From positions 1 through 64,000 of the forward strand of contig JAMPIB010000010.1 of assembly GCA_023663085.1 (NCBI GenBank): 64,000 nt of DNA. The letters are read 5' to 3'. The DNA is from Ruminococcus sp. Lineage in GTDB: Bacteria > Bacillota > Clostridia > Lachnospirales > Lachnospiraceae. Positions 28,654 through 37,843 of the stretch are shown here, one piece after another. The notes under the pieces were generated by a model. That model had not been told where the DNA came from. It made no database searches and saw only the letters and a program-made list of their open reading frames with translations. Numbering within the stretch: position 1 is the first letter of the stretch; every line of letters begins with the position of its first letter. The position numbers and the translations under genes were made by a program.

Positions 28654-29244
28654 CTATATCATATTTCTGAAAACAACATCCGCGCTGCCAAGCAGTACAA
28701 TGATAACGGTAAGCAGCGGAATAGCAATGGCAATCCCCACGATAACAGCGGTGAGAGGGCTTTCTTTATCGTCTTTTTTCTGTTTTTGGGCATCAAAAAA
28801 AGAAGCCAGGTCCTTTAAGGGCATAAAAAGGCAGGATAACAAAGAGCCGATCGTGCGAAAAACGGCGCCGATATATTTGGGCAGATTCCACCCGGCATCC
28901 TGATAGATAGTATGCAGAAACAGGATGAAGGATAAAAGAAAAATGCCCAGTTTGTTCATCCATAAAAGCTGCGGTGAAGTAGTACAGCAGTTGGAAATGC
29001 TAAGCATCAGTATGCCGGTCATGTAAAAAAGACTGTCTTTTTTGTATGGAACCCCTAACCTTTTCATAGATAAGAAAAAATAGCAAAGGGTTCCGACGGC
29101 GAAAAAAGGGTAGGTGATACCGGAGGCGTTTTTATACAGGCAGAAAGTGTAAAAAAGCGCATAGATCATACTGGCCGGGCCGAAAAAGGAAAACTGGCTC
29201 TTCATCTGTTTCGTTAATAAAGTTTCTTCTTTTTGATCGTTCAT
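28654..29244 (-). CDS. DUF4173/DUF4153-like membrane protein, N-terminal part ending at an amber codon
   Basis: Encodes 196 residues with about six membrane segments and ends IVLLGSADVVFRNMI followed by TAG. Intact family members continue from such a sequence into the second membrane half found at 27736-28644. ATG 29244 is preferred over ATG 29262, because the latter overlaps the ribosome binding site AAAGGAGA. It lies 3' of the HTH regulator and DUF2975 genes on the same strand, a common clostridial arrangement for this membrane-protein operon. Full length without the stop would be about 502 residues. Confidence 0.75.
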   Translation of the reverse strand: MNDQKEETLLTKQMKSQFSFFGPASMIYALFYTFCLYKNASGITYPFFAVGTLCYFFLSMKRLGVPYKKDSLFYMTGILMLSISNCCTTSPQLLWMNKLGIFLLSFILFLHTIYQDAGWNLPKYIGAVFRTIGSLLSCLFMPLKDLASFFDAQKQKKDDKESPLTAVIVGIAIAIPLLTVIIVLLGSADVVFRNMI

Positions 29245-29273
29245 GTGAATGTCTCCTTTCATAGTGGTTTAAG

Positions 29274-29522
29274 TCAAGGTTCTGCATCTTTTGCAGCGTT
29301 TTTTGTATCTTTATCCTCGTCCTGCGTATATTGGATGATATCGCCGGGCTGGCAGTTGAGCGCCTTGCAGATTGCTTCTAATGTAGAAAAGCGGATGGCT
29401 TTGGCCTTGTTATTTTTCAGGATAGAAAGATTTGCCAGGGTGATATCCACTTCGTTTGCCAGTTCTGTCAGGCTCTTTTTGCGCATTGCCATGATAACAT
29501 CCAGATTGATTATGATCGCCAT
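29274..29522 (-). CDS. YozG-like XRE-family transcriptional regulator
   Basis: A compact 82-residue helix-turn-helix protein: MAIIINLDVIMAMRKKSLTE, then LANEVDITLANLSILKNNKA and the C-terminal FSTLEAICKALNCQPGDIIQ. This matches the small Cro/C1-type regulators that accompany DUF2975 genes. It follows AAGGAGC. It would be an autoregulator of the DUF2975 operon; candidate operators are the palindromes at 30051-30074 and 30148-30167 in the promoter region. Confidence 0.9.
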   Translation of the reverse strand: MAIIINLDVIMAMRKKSLTELANEVDITLANLSILKNNKAKAIRFSTLEAICKALNCQPGDIIQYTQDEDKDTKNAAKDAEP

Positions 29523-29546
29523 TGCCGTACATGCTCCTTTTCTGAA

Positions 29547-29993
29547 TTATATTGTCAGGTCATTTTCCAGTTTGTAGGCCACCGCTTTGTCAAATACCTG
29601 TGCGAGTACTTTGCTGAACAGACCCGCGATGACGAAGACCAGAATGATGATGAGAACGGCGGGCGTTATATAGATAAATAACCGGCAGGCCATGATAACA
29701 GAGATGAAAAAACTGTAAATGCTCATTTTCTCCAGACTCTGTACATTCTCCGGGATAAAGCAGTCGTTGTTTAGGACTGTGCGGAACATTTTCCGTAACT
29801 GCCGGATGATGAGAACGGCAAAGATGCCTGCAAGGAAGAACACAACGAGCAGGGAGTAGTAATTGCTTTTAAAATACGAGTTGTATCTTCCGTAAAATCT
29901 GATACTGAGCGGCAGCGTAAGGATAACCAGTATGCCGGAATAGAACATGAAGTCCAGTAAATATTTGGTAAACAGAGTAAGTCTGTCTTTCAT
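29547..29993 (-). CDS. DUF2975 membrane protein
   Basis: A 148-residue protein with four hydrophobic segments (for example YSGILVILTLPLSIRFYG and SLLVVFFLAGIFAVLII), matching the DUF2975 family in length and in the block RQLRKMFRTVLNNDCFIPEN. Function is unknown. It is the first gene of an operon with the YozG-like regulator (24 nt downstream) and the split DUF4173 gene. The start ATG 29993 is preferred over ATG 30005: GAAAGG is one base from the latter. The start context GAAAGGaATGGTTATT-N3-ATG is shared with gyrB and others. Confidence 0.85.
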   Translation of the reverse strand: MKDRLTLFTKYLLDFMFYSGILVILTLPLSIRFYGRYNSYFKSNYYSLLVVFFLAGIFAVLIIRQLRKMFRTVLNNDCFIPENVQSLEKMSIYSFFISVIMACRLFIYITPAVLIIILVFVIAGLFSKVLAQVFDKAVAYKLENDLTI

Positions 29994-30050
29994 AAAAATA
30001 ACCATTCCTTTCTCTCAGCCTGCGATATTTGGGCCGCAGGCACAAATTCG

Positions 30051-30167
30051 CGTGTGAAAAATTTATTTTTCACACTAGACCCCCTTTGGTATCGTTTTTC
30101 ATAATATAACACAGAGATTTTTGATTGTCAACAAATATTTATTGAAAAACAATAAAATTTTATTGTT
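30051..30167 (-). promoter_or_regulatory. Promoter of the DUF2975 operon with flanking palindromes
   Basis: On the minus strand TTGACA (30126-30131) and TATATT (30103-30108) are 17 bp apart, a near-consensus promoter. Upstream of it AACAATAAAATTTTATTGTT (30148-30167) is a perfect 20-bp palindrome; downstream of the start site GTGTGAAAAAT...TTTTTCACAC (30051-30074) is a second inverted repeat. Either may bind the operon's small HTH regulator. Confidence 0.6.
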
Positions 30168-30230
30168 CTGCGAAAATAGGAGATATATGATATAATAAAT
30201 GCAGATTTTGGATAAAAAGGAGGGTTCATA

Positions 30231-30647
30231 ATGGAAGATCCTGTTTGCAGGCATATGCTGGAAATATTGCATGAAAATGAGTACGTGCAGTTTCTGGGAA
30301 TCGAAATTGAAAAACTGGTAAAAGGGCATTGCAGGGGAAAGATGAAAGTCACAAAGCGTATCGAGAATCCGTATAATGCCCTGCATGGCGGCAGCCTTTA
30401 TTCACTGGCGGATATCGTTGCCGGAACGGCAGCCTGTACTTACGGGCATTATGTGGTGACTGTATCGGGCAGCATGAATTTCCTGCTGCCGGCGGCAGGG
30501 ATGGAGTATGTCTATTGTGAAGCGGATATGGTCAGACAGGGGAAACATCTGGCCGTATATGATGTGAAAATTATGGATGAAAATGGAAATATTCTGGAAA
30601 ATGCCAGTTTTACCTTCTATATTACAGAAAGAAAAGTGTTATCATAG
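30231..30647 (+). CDS. PaaI-type hotdog-fold thioesterase
   Basis: A 138-residue acyl-CoA thioesterase-like protein. The hotdog signature NPYNALHGGSLYSLADIVAG (residues about 46-65) contains the HGG oxyanion region and the catalytic acidic residue in LADIVAG. This is the pattern of PaaI/phenylacetate-type thioesterases, which remove CoA from dead-end acyl intermediates. The length is normal. It follows AAGGAGG. It is divergent from the DUF2975 operon and has no obvious metabolic partner nearby. Confidence 0.88.
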   Translation: MEDPVCRHMLEILHENEYVQFLGIEIEKLVKGHCRGKMKVTKRIENPYNALHGGSLYSLADIVAGTAACTYGHYVVTVSGSMNFLLPAAGMEYVYCEADMVRQGKHLAVYDVKIMDENGNILENASFTFYITERKVLS

Positions 30648-30706
30648 CAATCGTTTAACAGAATACCGATTATCTGAAAAAAATATGAAATTGTCCGAAA
30701 AATGAT

Positions 30707-30735
30707 TTGAAGAAATAGTGAATAAGAGTTATAAT
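30707..30735 (+). promoter_or_regulatory. Promoter of the 30778-32238 chemoreceptor
   Basis: TTGAAG (30707-30712) and TATAAT (30730-30735) are 17 bp apart, about 40 nt before the start codon. It is a sigma-A type promoter, not the sigma-28 type often used for chemoreceptors. Confidence 0.65.
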
Positions 30736-30777
30736 GAATATGGACTAATTACATAAGAAAGAATGGAGGAAAGGTAT

Positions 30778-32238
30778 ATGACAGAACAGCAATATAAGAG
30801 AGCAAGCGGTGCAGTCTTTCCGGTAAACGTGGTCATACTCGGATATATTGCCGTATCCATGCTCCTGTGGGCAGTTAGTAAAGGTGCGACATGGCGGACG
30901 TGGTTACAGCTTGCAGCGGCCGTAATCGGCCTGATCGTTTCCATTATCGTTTATGTGACGGGGAAAGAAACCAAAAAATGCGGCATCATCATGATGGGAT
31001 GCTACGCTGTAGTATACGCAATAGTCAGTCTTTTCGGCACAACATTGAGTACGTGGACATATGCGTTTCCGATTTTATTTGCATGTGCAGTATTTTTAAA
31101 TGTGAGACTTGTTATCGGCGGCAATGCGGTAGCGATCGCCATAACGCTGGCTCGGCTTATCATGGCGGTCGTCAGACAGGATGATGCGGCTATGTCAGAT
31201 CTGGTGCTTGCGTCAGCGATTCTGATACTGGTAGCATTCGCGTCAATCCGTGTGGTCATGCTTCTGATCCGTTTTAATGAAGAAAATATGGAAAGTATTA
31301 AAGAGGCATCTGCGAAACAGGCGGAAAGCAATAAGAAGATGGCCCTTGTCGCGGAAAATATCGCACAGCATTTCGACAATGCCATGGCAATGCTGGATAA
31401 TTTAAATTCCAGTATGGAGACGAGCAATTATGCGATGAGTAATATCGTAGAAGCTACGGAAAGCACGGCGGAAGCGATCCAGAATCAGGCGGCCATGTGC
31501 GCGGATATCCAAGACAGCATGGACAGAGCGGAAGAAGGCACGAAGAGGATGCTGGAAGTTTCTCATAGTACGAACGAAGTGGTAAGCGAAGGTTCTAACG
31601 TAGTCAGAGAATTGAAAGAGCAGTCGGAACAGGTAGAAGCGGCAAGCAATATCACCGTAAAGGTCATCGAAAATCTGACGGAGAAAGTAGAAGAAGTACA
31701 GAGTTTCGTAGGCGCTATCCTGAATATTTCCAACCAGACGAATCTGCTGGCGTTAAATGCGTCTATTGAGGCGGCGCGTGCCGGTGAAGCGGGCAAAGGC
31801 TTTGCCGTTGTTGCGGACGAGATCAGACAGTTGTCGGAACAGACTAAGACCGCGTCGAATAATATCACCAGTATCATCGGGGAACTGAATGCGGATACCA
31901 AACGGGCGAATGAGAGCATTGAAGCATCTGTAGAGTCTGTTACTAAACAGAATAAACTGATCGAGGATACGAGAGCGAGATTTGAGAGAGTAGATGAAGA
32001 AGTTACGGAACTGGCGGATAATATCAAGAATGTGGAAGAGATCATCGAGGTTATTTTAGAGTCCACTACAACGATTACCGATAATATTTCACAGCTTTCG
32101 GCAACGAGTGAAGAAATTGCCGCTTCTTCTACGGAAGGTATGCGGACGTTTGAGACGACGGTAGCCGATATGACCAATACAAGAAATATTCTGGAAAGTA
32201 TTTATATTCTGGCCCAGGATTTGAAACAGTCTATCTAA
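30778..32238 (+). CDS. Methyl-accepting chemotaxis protein with a multi-helix membrane sensor
   Basis: A 486-residue signalling protein without an extracellular sensor domain. The first 165 residues carry five or six membrane segments ([90 protein letters not shown]). The rest is the standard cytoplasmic signalling coiled-coil with the conserved tip [20 protein letters not shown] and [18 protein letters not shown]. It probably senses membrane or energy state, but this is inference. ATG 30778 is preferred over ATG 30763, since the ribosome binding site GGAGGAAAGG overlaps the latter. Confidence 0.9.
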   Translation: MTEQQYKRASGAVFPVNVVILGYIAVSMLLWAVSKGATWRTWLQLAAAVIGLIVSIIVYVTGKETKKCGIIMMGCYAVVYAIVSLFGTTLSTWTYAFPILFACAVFLNVRLVIGGNAVAIAITLARLIMAVVRQDDAAMSDLVLASAILILVAFASIRVVMLLIRFNEENMESIKEASAKQAESNKKMALVAENIAQHFDNAMAMLDNLNSSMETSNYAMSNIVEATESTAEAIQNQAAMCADIQDSMDRAEEGTKRMLEVSHSTNEVVSEGSNVVRELKEQSEQVEAASNITVKVIENLTEKVEEVQSFVGAILNISNQTNLLALNASIEAARAGEAGKGFAVVADEIRQLSEQTKTASNNITSIIGELNADTKRANESIEASVESVTKQNKLIEDTRARFERVDEEVTELADNIKNVEEIIEVILESTTTITDNISQLSATSEEIAASSTEGMRTFETTVADMTNTRNILESIYILAQDLKQSI

Positions 32239-32278
32239 AACAAAAAGGCAGGTTATAAGAAGTAAGGGGAGAGATTAT

Positions 32279-33172
32279 ATGTCGGAAACAAGCGATCTGA
32301 TCCGGGAGAATTTTAAAAAGAGCGACGATATAAGAGACGCCGGGCTGACATCGCCGGAAGATGTGGTGCGTTTTGACGATATCGTATATGGGCAGGATGC
32401 CAAATGGCAGATTCTGGATGTATACCGTCCGAAGGCGGAAGAAGGAAAGAAACTTCCCGTTATCGTAAGCGTTCACGGCGGCGGCTGGGTATATGGCGAT
32501 AAAGAGCGTTATCAGTATTATTGTATGAATCTGGCACAGAGAGGTTTTGCGGTGGTCAATTTTACTTATCGACTGGCGCCGGAGAATAAATTTCCCGCTT
32601 CTTTGGAAGATACGAACCTTGTTTTTACCTGGGTGCTGCAAAATACTGAAAAATACGGATTTGATACGAAACATGTTTTTGCGGTCGGTGATTCTGCGGG
32701 AGCGCATATTTTAGGACTTTATACCGCTATGTGTACGAATGAAAAGTATGCTTCGGAATATTCTTTTAAAGTGCCGGAAGGGTTTGTACCGACAGCTGTA
32801 GCGCTTAACTGCGGCAAGTATGAGATCAATCTGGAAGGAAATCTTACGGACGAGCAGACCAGGCTTCTTATGGCAGATTTTCTACCGGAAAAAGGAAATG
32901 CGAAAGAACAGGAATTAATTAACGTAACTAAGCATGTGACGGAAAAATATCCGCCGGTATTCGTAATGACTGCGACAGGAGACTTTTTGAAAGAGCAGGC
33001 TCCGCTTATGGCGGCGAAACTCTCTTCACAGAATGTGCCGTTTATCTATCGTCTTTATGGGGACGCCCAACATAAGCTTGGGCATGTATTCCACTGTGAT
33101 GTCAGATCGGAAGACGCCCGCATCTGTAATAACGAAGAATGTGATTTCTTTAAAGAGTTTGTAAAAGAGTAA
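32279..33172 (+). CDS. Alpha/beta-hydrolase esterase (HSL-type)
   Basis: A 297-residue cytoplasmic esterase. It shows the oxyanion motif HGGGWVYGDKERYQ (residues about 60-75), the nucleophile elbow VGDSAGAH with the catalytic serine near residue 142, and the late histidine in DAQHKLGHVFH. This pattern belongs to acetyl-esterases/lipases acting on short acyl esters such as acetylated sugars. ATG 32279 follows AAGGGGAG. It is 40 nt downstream of the chemoreceptor gene and may share its transcript. Confidence 0.9.
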   Translation: MSETSDLIRENFKKSDDIRDAGLTSPEDVVRFDDIVYGQDAKWQILDVYRPKAEEGKKLPVIVSVHGGGWVYGDKERYQYYCMNLAQRGFAVVNFTYRLAPENKFPASLEDTNLVFTWVLQNTEKYGFDTKHVFAVGDSAGAHILGLYTAMCTNEKYASEYSFKVPEGFVPTAVALNCGKYEINLEGNLTDEQTRLLMADFLPEKGNAKEQELINVTKHVTEKYPPVFVMTATGDFLKEQAPLMAAKLSSQNVPFIYRLYGDAQHKLGHVFHCDVRSEDARICNNEECDFFKEFVKE

Positions 33173-33216
33173 GATTTGTAATAGAGAATTTATAAAGTAA
33201 AACAGATTGTTTTTAT

Positions 33217-33287
33217 CAGTCAAATTATAAAAAGTGAGATCGGTCAATGAAATTCGATCAGACTTTTTATAATTTGACTGTTTTTTT
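33217..33287 (+). terminator. Strong terminator with a long inverted repeat
   Basis: Arms 33218-33235 and 33262-33279 are perfectly complementary (18 bp, extended by a C-G pair), and inside them GATCG/CGATC forms a further stem. Seven T follow from 33281. It ends the esterase transcript and insulates the ECF sigma operon. Confidence 0.88.
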
Positions 33288-33354
33288 AAACTTTTTTGAT
33301 TTGGTAAGCGTTATTTAAGTGTAAGACGTTTTACAAAAAGAAAAGAGGCAGCAG

Positions 33355-33879
33355 GTGACGGATAAAGAGCTGATACGAAAAGTGCATAGCGGAAATAAAG
33401 ACGCTCTGAATAGCATAATCGAAAAATATTATGATGAGATTTATCGTTTTTGTCTTTATCTGACCGGGTGGGAGGCGGATTCTTATGATATCACACAGGA
33501 GGTATTTCTGAAATTTATCAGATATGTCGATTCCTATCAATATAAGAATCTGAAAGGATATCTTCTAACGATTGCCAGAAACTTATGCTATGACCATTTC
33601 CGGCATAAAAAAGAAGAATCCTGCCTTGAAAAAGCACAGGGACAGGGAGAAGAAGACCCGCATCTGGCGTTTGCAGAAGACGGGCTGCTGTTAAGGGACG
33701 CGCTCTTTAAGATTCCGGAAGAACAGCGGGAGGTCATTATTTTAAGGATTTATGAGGAATTTAAGTTTACCCAGATCGCCGGGATGCTCGGATGCAGTCT
33801 TTCTACGGCCAAGTCGCGCTATCGTCTGGGAATCAGAAAATTAAGAGAGATCATGGAAGAAGAAAGGTATGGTTATTGA
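33355..33879 (+). CDS. ECF-type RNA polymerase sigma factor
   Basis: A 174-residue sigma-70 family protein with region 2 (YYDEIYRFCLYLTGWEADSY, then DITQEVFLKFIRYVDSY and LKGYLLTIARNLCYDHFR) and region 4 (LFKIPEEQREVIILRIYEEF, then FTQIAGMLGCSLSTAKSRYR). It lacks regions 1 and 3, as extracytoplasmic-function sigma factors do. The start is GTG 33355, preceded by GAGG. Its stop overlaps the following membrane-protein gene's start region. It should direct transcription of this ABC operon; the target promoter is unknown. Confidence 0.92.
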   Translation: MTDKELIRKVHSGNKDALNSIIEKYYDEIYRFCLYLTGWEADSYDITQEVFLKFIRYVDSYQYKNLKGYLLTIARNLCYDHFRHKKEESCLEKAQGQGEEDPHLAFAEDGLLLRDALFKIPEEQREVIILRIYEEFKFTQIAGMLGCSLSTAKSRYRLGIRKLREIMEEERYGY

Positions 33880-33880
33880 T

Positions 33881-34645
33881 ATGGATAAAGACATACAGGA
33901 AAGATTTCGTATCACTGACAGGCTGGTCATGGTAGATGAGCGAAGAAAGAAAGAGTCGCTGCAGATTCTGCAAAAGTGTGTTGAGGATAAGCAGATGACG
34001 GTCCTGGAAAGCAGGAGGAGGATTCTTTTCAACCAGATCCGTTATATGGATAAGTCAGCGGCAGGCACACATGCACTGTTTGGCGTTTTTCTTCTGCTGA
34101 TAGTGATTCTTTTACATCAAAGGAGTACAGATAAAGAAGATATTATCCTTGTTTCCATGGTTTTATCCGGTGTATTGGGAGTCGTTTCCGTGGCGGAGAT
34201 CGGGCGTATTTTTTATCCGGGGCTTGCAGAATTGAGTGAGAGCTGTTATTTCAATGTCAGGCAGATCGTGGCGCTTCATATGTCCTTAGCGGGTATCGTC
34301 GATCTGACGGTATTAGGTGTCGGCATCCTTATCGTGGGAGCGGGATGGAAGATGAATCTTATGCAGATCGGATTATATGTACTGGTACCTTTTGTGTTTG
34401 CGCAGGTGTGTTGTCTGGGCGTTCTGCTTTCGGAGGCAGGAAGGAAAAATTTTTATCTGCTTATCATGGTCGGCATTTTTCTGGCTGTTTTTTATATGAT
34501 CCTGGCGTCTGTGCCGGGGCTGTACCGGATATCGGCGCTCGGCGTATGGGGGACGGCATTGCTGGCGGGATTGCTATTACTTGGTATCCAGATAAAAAAA
34601 CTGTTCAAAGGTATTAAGAGGGGAGAATTGTTATGCATGAATTAG
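33881..34645 (+). CDS. Six-helix membrane protein, possible anti-sigma factor
   Basis: A 254-residue protein of no recognised family. The first 62 residues are charged and helical (MDKDIQERFRITDRLVMVDE, then RRKKESLQILQKCVEDKQMT), and the rest contains six hydrophobic segments. A cytoplasmic head on a membrane anchor directly after an ECF sigma gene suggests control of the sigma factor; this is inference from position. ATG 33881 is preferred over 33869, which lies within the sigma gene end and one base after GAAAGG. It overlaps the ATPase gene by 13 nt, so all are co-translated. Confidence 0.65.
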   Translation: MDKDIQERFRITDRLVMVDERRKKESLQILQKCVEDKQMTVLESRRRILFNQIRYMDKSAAGTHALFGVFLLLIVILLHQRSTDKEDIILVSMVLSGVLGVVSVAEIGRIFYPGLAELSESCYFNVRQIVALHMSLAGIVDLTVLGVGILIVGAGWKMNLMQIGLYVLVPFVFAQVCCLGVLLSEAGRKNFYLLIMVGIFLAVFYMILASVPGLYRISALGVWGTALLAGLLLLGIQIKKLFKGIKRGELLCMN

Positions 34646-35499
34646 AGTTTATCAATTTAGAGAAATGTTTTAAGGAAAAGACAGCGGTGCAGAGCCTGAA
34701 TATGCGTCTGGAGCATGGTGTATACGGGCTTTTGGGAGAAAACGGCGCGGGTAAGACAACGCTTATGCGGATGATCTGTGGAATCTTAGAGCCGACGCAG
34801 GGACGTATTCTGTGCGACAGTATGGAAATCGGGCAAATGGGCAGCGCATACCGCAGCCTGCTGGGATATCTGCCGCAGGATTTCGGATACTATGAAGATT
34901 TTACGGCTTACCGGTTTCTGAATTATATGGCCGCTTTAAAGGCGCTGCCCGAAGATTATGCGAAAAACAGAATTGATGAACTGCTGGAACTGGTAGATTT
35001 AACAGCGGTAAAAAATAAAAAATTAAAGACTTTTTCCGGCGGCATGATCCGCAGGATCGGTATCGCACAGGCACTTTTGAATAATCCGGAGATTCTGATC
35101 CTGGATGAGCCGACTTCCGGTTTAGACCCTAAAGAGAGGGTTCGCTTTCGGAATATCATCAGTTCTCTTGGCAAAAACAGGATAGTTATCCTCTCTACAC
35201 ATATTGTTTCTGACGTGGAATATATTGCCGACCGCATTATGATAATGAAGAACGGAAAAATGATACGGAGCGGAACGGAGGCGGAGATCGCAGAAGATGT
35301 AAAAGACTGCGTATGGAAATGCCTTGTTTCGGGAAAAGAGGCGGAAGAATTAAATACCAGATATATCGTCAGCAATCTGAAAAATCAGGGTGAACAGGTG
35401 GAACTGCGCATTGTTTCCAAAGAAAAGCCCACGGCGGCGGCGGAAAAGTTAGACGTTACACTGGAGGATATTTATCTGTATTGCATACAAAATGACTGA
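34633..35499 (+). CDS. ABC transporter ATP-binding protein
   Basis: A 288-residue ATPase with Walker A GENGAGKTT (residues about 36-44), the ABC signature FSGGMIRRIGIAQ, Walker B EILILDEPTSGLDPKERVRF and the switch histidine LSTHI. The 60-residue C-terminal extension is typical of ABC-2 exporter ATPases (drug or antimicrobial peptide type). It overlaps the membrane-protein gene by 13 nt and precedes the three permease paralogues, which it most likely powers. Confidence 0.93.
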   Translation: MHELEFINLEKCFKEKTAVQSLNMRLEHGVYGLLGENGAGKTTLMRMICGILEPTQGRILCDSMEIGQMGSAYRSLLGYLPQDFGYYEDFTAYRFLNYMAALKALPEDYAKNRIDELLELVDLTAVKNKKLKTFSGGMIRRIGIAQALLNNPEILILDEPTSGLDPKERVRFRNIISSLGKNRIVILSTHIVSDVEYIADRIMIMKNGKMIRSGTEAEIAEDVKDCVWKCLVSGKEAEELNTRYIVSNLKNQGEQVELRIVSKEKPTAAAEKLDVTLEDIYLYCIQND

Positions 35500-35564
35500 C
35501 ATAGTATGCGGCGGTCAGTGTCAGATGCCTTATGAAAAATCAGTGGATAAAAGGGGAAAGCGGA

Positions 35565-36692
35565 ATGAGACTTTATAAAATGGAACTATATAAATTGTGC
35601 CATAAAAAGCTGCTTATTATAGGCACGGCCTGTATAATGGCAATTATGCTCTTCTTTTTCGCCATGAAGGTGTCGGAAGAATGGAGCTGCGTCGATGGAG
35701 TGACATATACAGGGTACCAGGCGGTACAGGTCAACAGACAGATCACGGAAGAATTTAAAGGGGTAATCACGGATGAAAAAGTAGAAAAAATCGTAGAACG
35801 ATATGGCCTGCCCAAACAGGTCATCTATGATTACGGCGGATTCCGGGATGCTAATTTCCTAACTGCGTGGGTCACGGAATATCTGACGGATGCTTATCTG
35901 CGTAATTGGGATGATTATAAAGCGCCGACATATGTCTATCCGCTTGCGGATACGCAGCTGGGCGAAGTCATGCGTGGGATCGGCGGGGATATCTTATTAG
36001 AATACAGCAACGGCTGGGCGGTTTTTCTGGATTTTATGCAGATTGGGCTTCTGCTTGGCAGTATTTTGACCATATTCGGCGTTTCCGCAGTGTTTGCAGG
36101 AGAAGGACAGAGGAAGATGCTGCCGTTATTATTCACAACGCCACACGGTAAAAGGAAAGACATCTTTGCTAAAATGGCGGCGGCTTTCAGTGTTTCAGCA
36201 GGAATCTGGCTGGGAATTGTGGCGCTTGATTTTATCCTGTGCGGCGTTGTCTTCGGATTTGATGGCTGGAACTGTGTGATTGGAACGACCAAAATAGAAT
36301 TTTTAGACCCGGCCAGATCTATAACGTTGTTAAAAGCGGGTGATTTTATTGTCATTGCATTGTTGTATTCTCTGCTTGGCGCGCTGCTCTTATGTGCGGA
36401 AACAATCTGTATTTCCGCCTGTTTTAAGAGTTCTTTTCAGGCGGTAGTCGGTGCGGCTATCTGCTGGGGAGCGCCCGTTCTGACATGGCTGTTTACTGTT
36501 TTTTCGAGATTTTGGCTGTTGGGGATGATAACATGGCTGTATCGGTATGCTTCGCCGATTTATCTGCAGATGTATCAGAGTTTCTATGATATGTATCATG
36601 TCCGGCATTATGTGCAGACGATAGCGGTGGTCTTGTTTGTCTGCTGTATGGTGCAGGCGTACCGGAAGTACAAGAGGCAGCAGGATATGTAA
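35565..36692 (+). CDS. ABC-2-like membrane permease, paralogue 1 of 3
   Basis: A 375-residue membrane protein with an N-terminal segment after MRLYKMELYKLCHKKLLIIG, a large extracytoplasmic region of about 130 residues (SCVDGVTYTGYQAVQVNRQI, then FRDANFLTAWVTEYL) and five more hydrophobic segments. It aligns over its whole length with the next two genes (36752 and 37840). Shared blocks are VDGITYTGY, REITEEFKG, FRDANFLN, VFAGEGQ and AAAFSVS. I start at ATG 35565, following AAGGGG, because this N-terminus matches the paralogues; ATG 35532 would add eleven residues. Confidence 0.75.
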   Translation: MRLYKMELYKLCHKKLLIIGTACIMAIMLFFFAMKVSEEWSCVDGVTYTGYQAVQVNRQITEEFKGVITDEKVEKIVERYGLPKQVIYDYGGFRDANFLTAWVTEYLTDAYLRNWDDYKAPTYVYPLADTQLGEVMRGIGGDILLEYSNGWAVFLDFMQIGLLLGSILTIFGVSAVFAGEGQRKMLPLLFTTPHGKRKDIFAKMAAAFSVSAGIWLGIVALDFILCGVVFGFDGWNCVIGTTKIEFLDPARSITLLKAGDFIVIALLYSLLGALLLCAETICISACFKSSFQAVVGAAICWGAPVLTWLFTVFSRFWLLGMITWLYRYASPIYLQMYQSFYDMYHVRHYVQTIAVVLFVCCMVQAYRKYKRQQDM

Positions 36693-36751
36693 AAGCCGTG
36701 GATGATAAGAGGCATCCGGGCATGAAAAAGAGAAGCAGGAGGAAAAAATAA

Positions 36752-37843
36752 ATGCGTTTATATAAAATGGAATTGTATAAAATATGCCATAAAAGGATTT
36801 TTATTGTCGGAGCGGTTTGTGTCGCAGTCATCATGCTGCTTTTTCTGTGGCCGGATGAAAGGAGTACAGTTGACGGGATTACGTATACAGGATACAAAGC
36901 GATACAAAAAGACAGAGAGATCACGGAAAAATATAAAGGTGTGCTGACGGATGAAAAGGCTGCGCAGATTCTGGAAGAATATGGTTTTCCGAGTAAGGTG
37001 GAACCCGGCTGGGGGTTTTTTAGGGACGCCAATTTTTTGAATGCGTTTATCTTTGATTATTTATCTGATGGTTATATCAATGATTGGAATGATTATAAAA
37101 CGGCAAGCCGTATTTATCCAATCGCCAACACGGAGCTTGGTAAGGCCCGGACTGCCTGTGGAAGAGAAATTGAACTGGCATATTGTAAAGGATGGGGCGT
37201 ATTTCTGGAAACCATGTCTGTCGGGATGGTGCTGGGATGTATTCTGGTATTGTTCGGTATTTCGACAATTTTTGCCGGAGAAGGACAGGTTAAGATGCTT
37301 TCGCTCCTATTTACGGCCAGTGAGGGGAAAGAGAAAGATGTCCGTGCCAAGATTGCCGCGGCGTTTACGGTGGCGTTTTTCATCTGGGCGGGTATCTATC
37401 TGCTGGATTTATTGGTATGCGGTGCAGTTTATGGCTGGGATGGACTTGGCTGCTATAGCGGAATTGTACTGGCGAATGGACTTTATGTGCCAGAAATGTG
37501 GCTGCCCATATGGTATTATGTTCTGACGGCAACGGCGCTCAGCTTTTTCGGGATTCTGACGTTATGCGCTGTGACAATCTGCATTTCCGCCTATTTTAAG
37601 AGTTCTTTCCATGCGGTCGTGACAGCGGCGGTTTGTTATGGTGCGCCGGTGCTGTTAGCTATGTTTATTGAAAATTCGAGCACCGCCAAATTTTTGTCAA
37701 TCGCGCCTGTTTTTATGGCGTCGTATAACTATATAGAGGATATTTATGATATCTGGCTGATTCCGGTAGGGATAGCGGCGGTTGCTGCAATATACTGTGT
37801 CTGCACGGCGTATCGGAAATACAGGGGGCAGCAGGTGTTATGA
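36752..37843 (+). CDS. ABC-2-like membrane permease, paralogue 2 of 3
   Basis: A 363-residue protein of the same build as its neighbours: MRLYKMELYKICHKRIFIVG, a membrane segment, an extracytoplasmic domain with VDGITYTGYKAIQKDREITE and FRDANFLNAFIFDYLSDGYI, then about five membrane segments including LDLLVCGAVYGWDGLG. It follows AAGCAGGAGG. Its last four bases overlap the start of paralogue 3. Function is inferred only from the ATPase upstream; sequence divergence between paralogues suggests an old duplication, not a recent copy. Confidence 0.75.
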   Translation: MRLYKMELYKICHKRIFIVGAVCVAVIMLLFLWPDERSTVDGITYTGYKAIQKDREITEKYKGVLTDEKAAQILEEYGFPSKVEPGWGFFRDANFLNAFIFDYLSDGYINDWNDYKTASRIYPIANTELGKARTACGREIELAYCKGWGVFLETMSVGMVLGCILVLFGISTIFAGEGQVKMLSLLFTASEGKEKDVRAKIAAAFTVAFFIWAGIYLLDLLVCGAVYGWDGLGCYSGIVLANGLYVPEMWLPIWYYVLTATALSFFGILTLCAVTICISAYFKSSFHAVVTAAVCYGAPVLLAMFIENSSTAKFLSIAPVFMASYNYIEDIYDIWLIPVGIAAVAAIYCVCTAYRKYRGQQVL

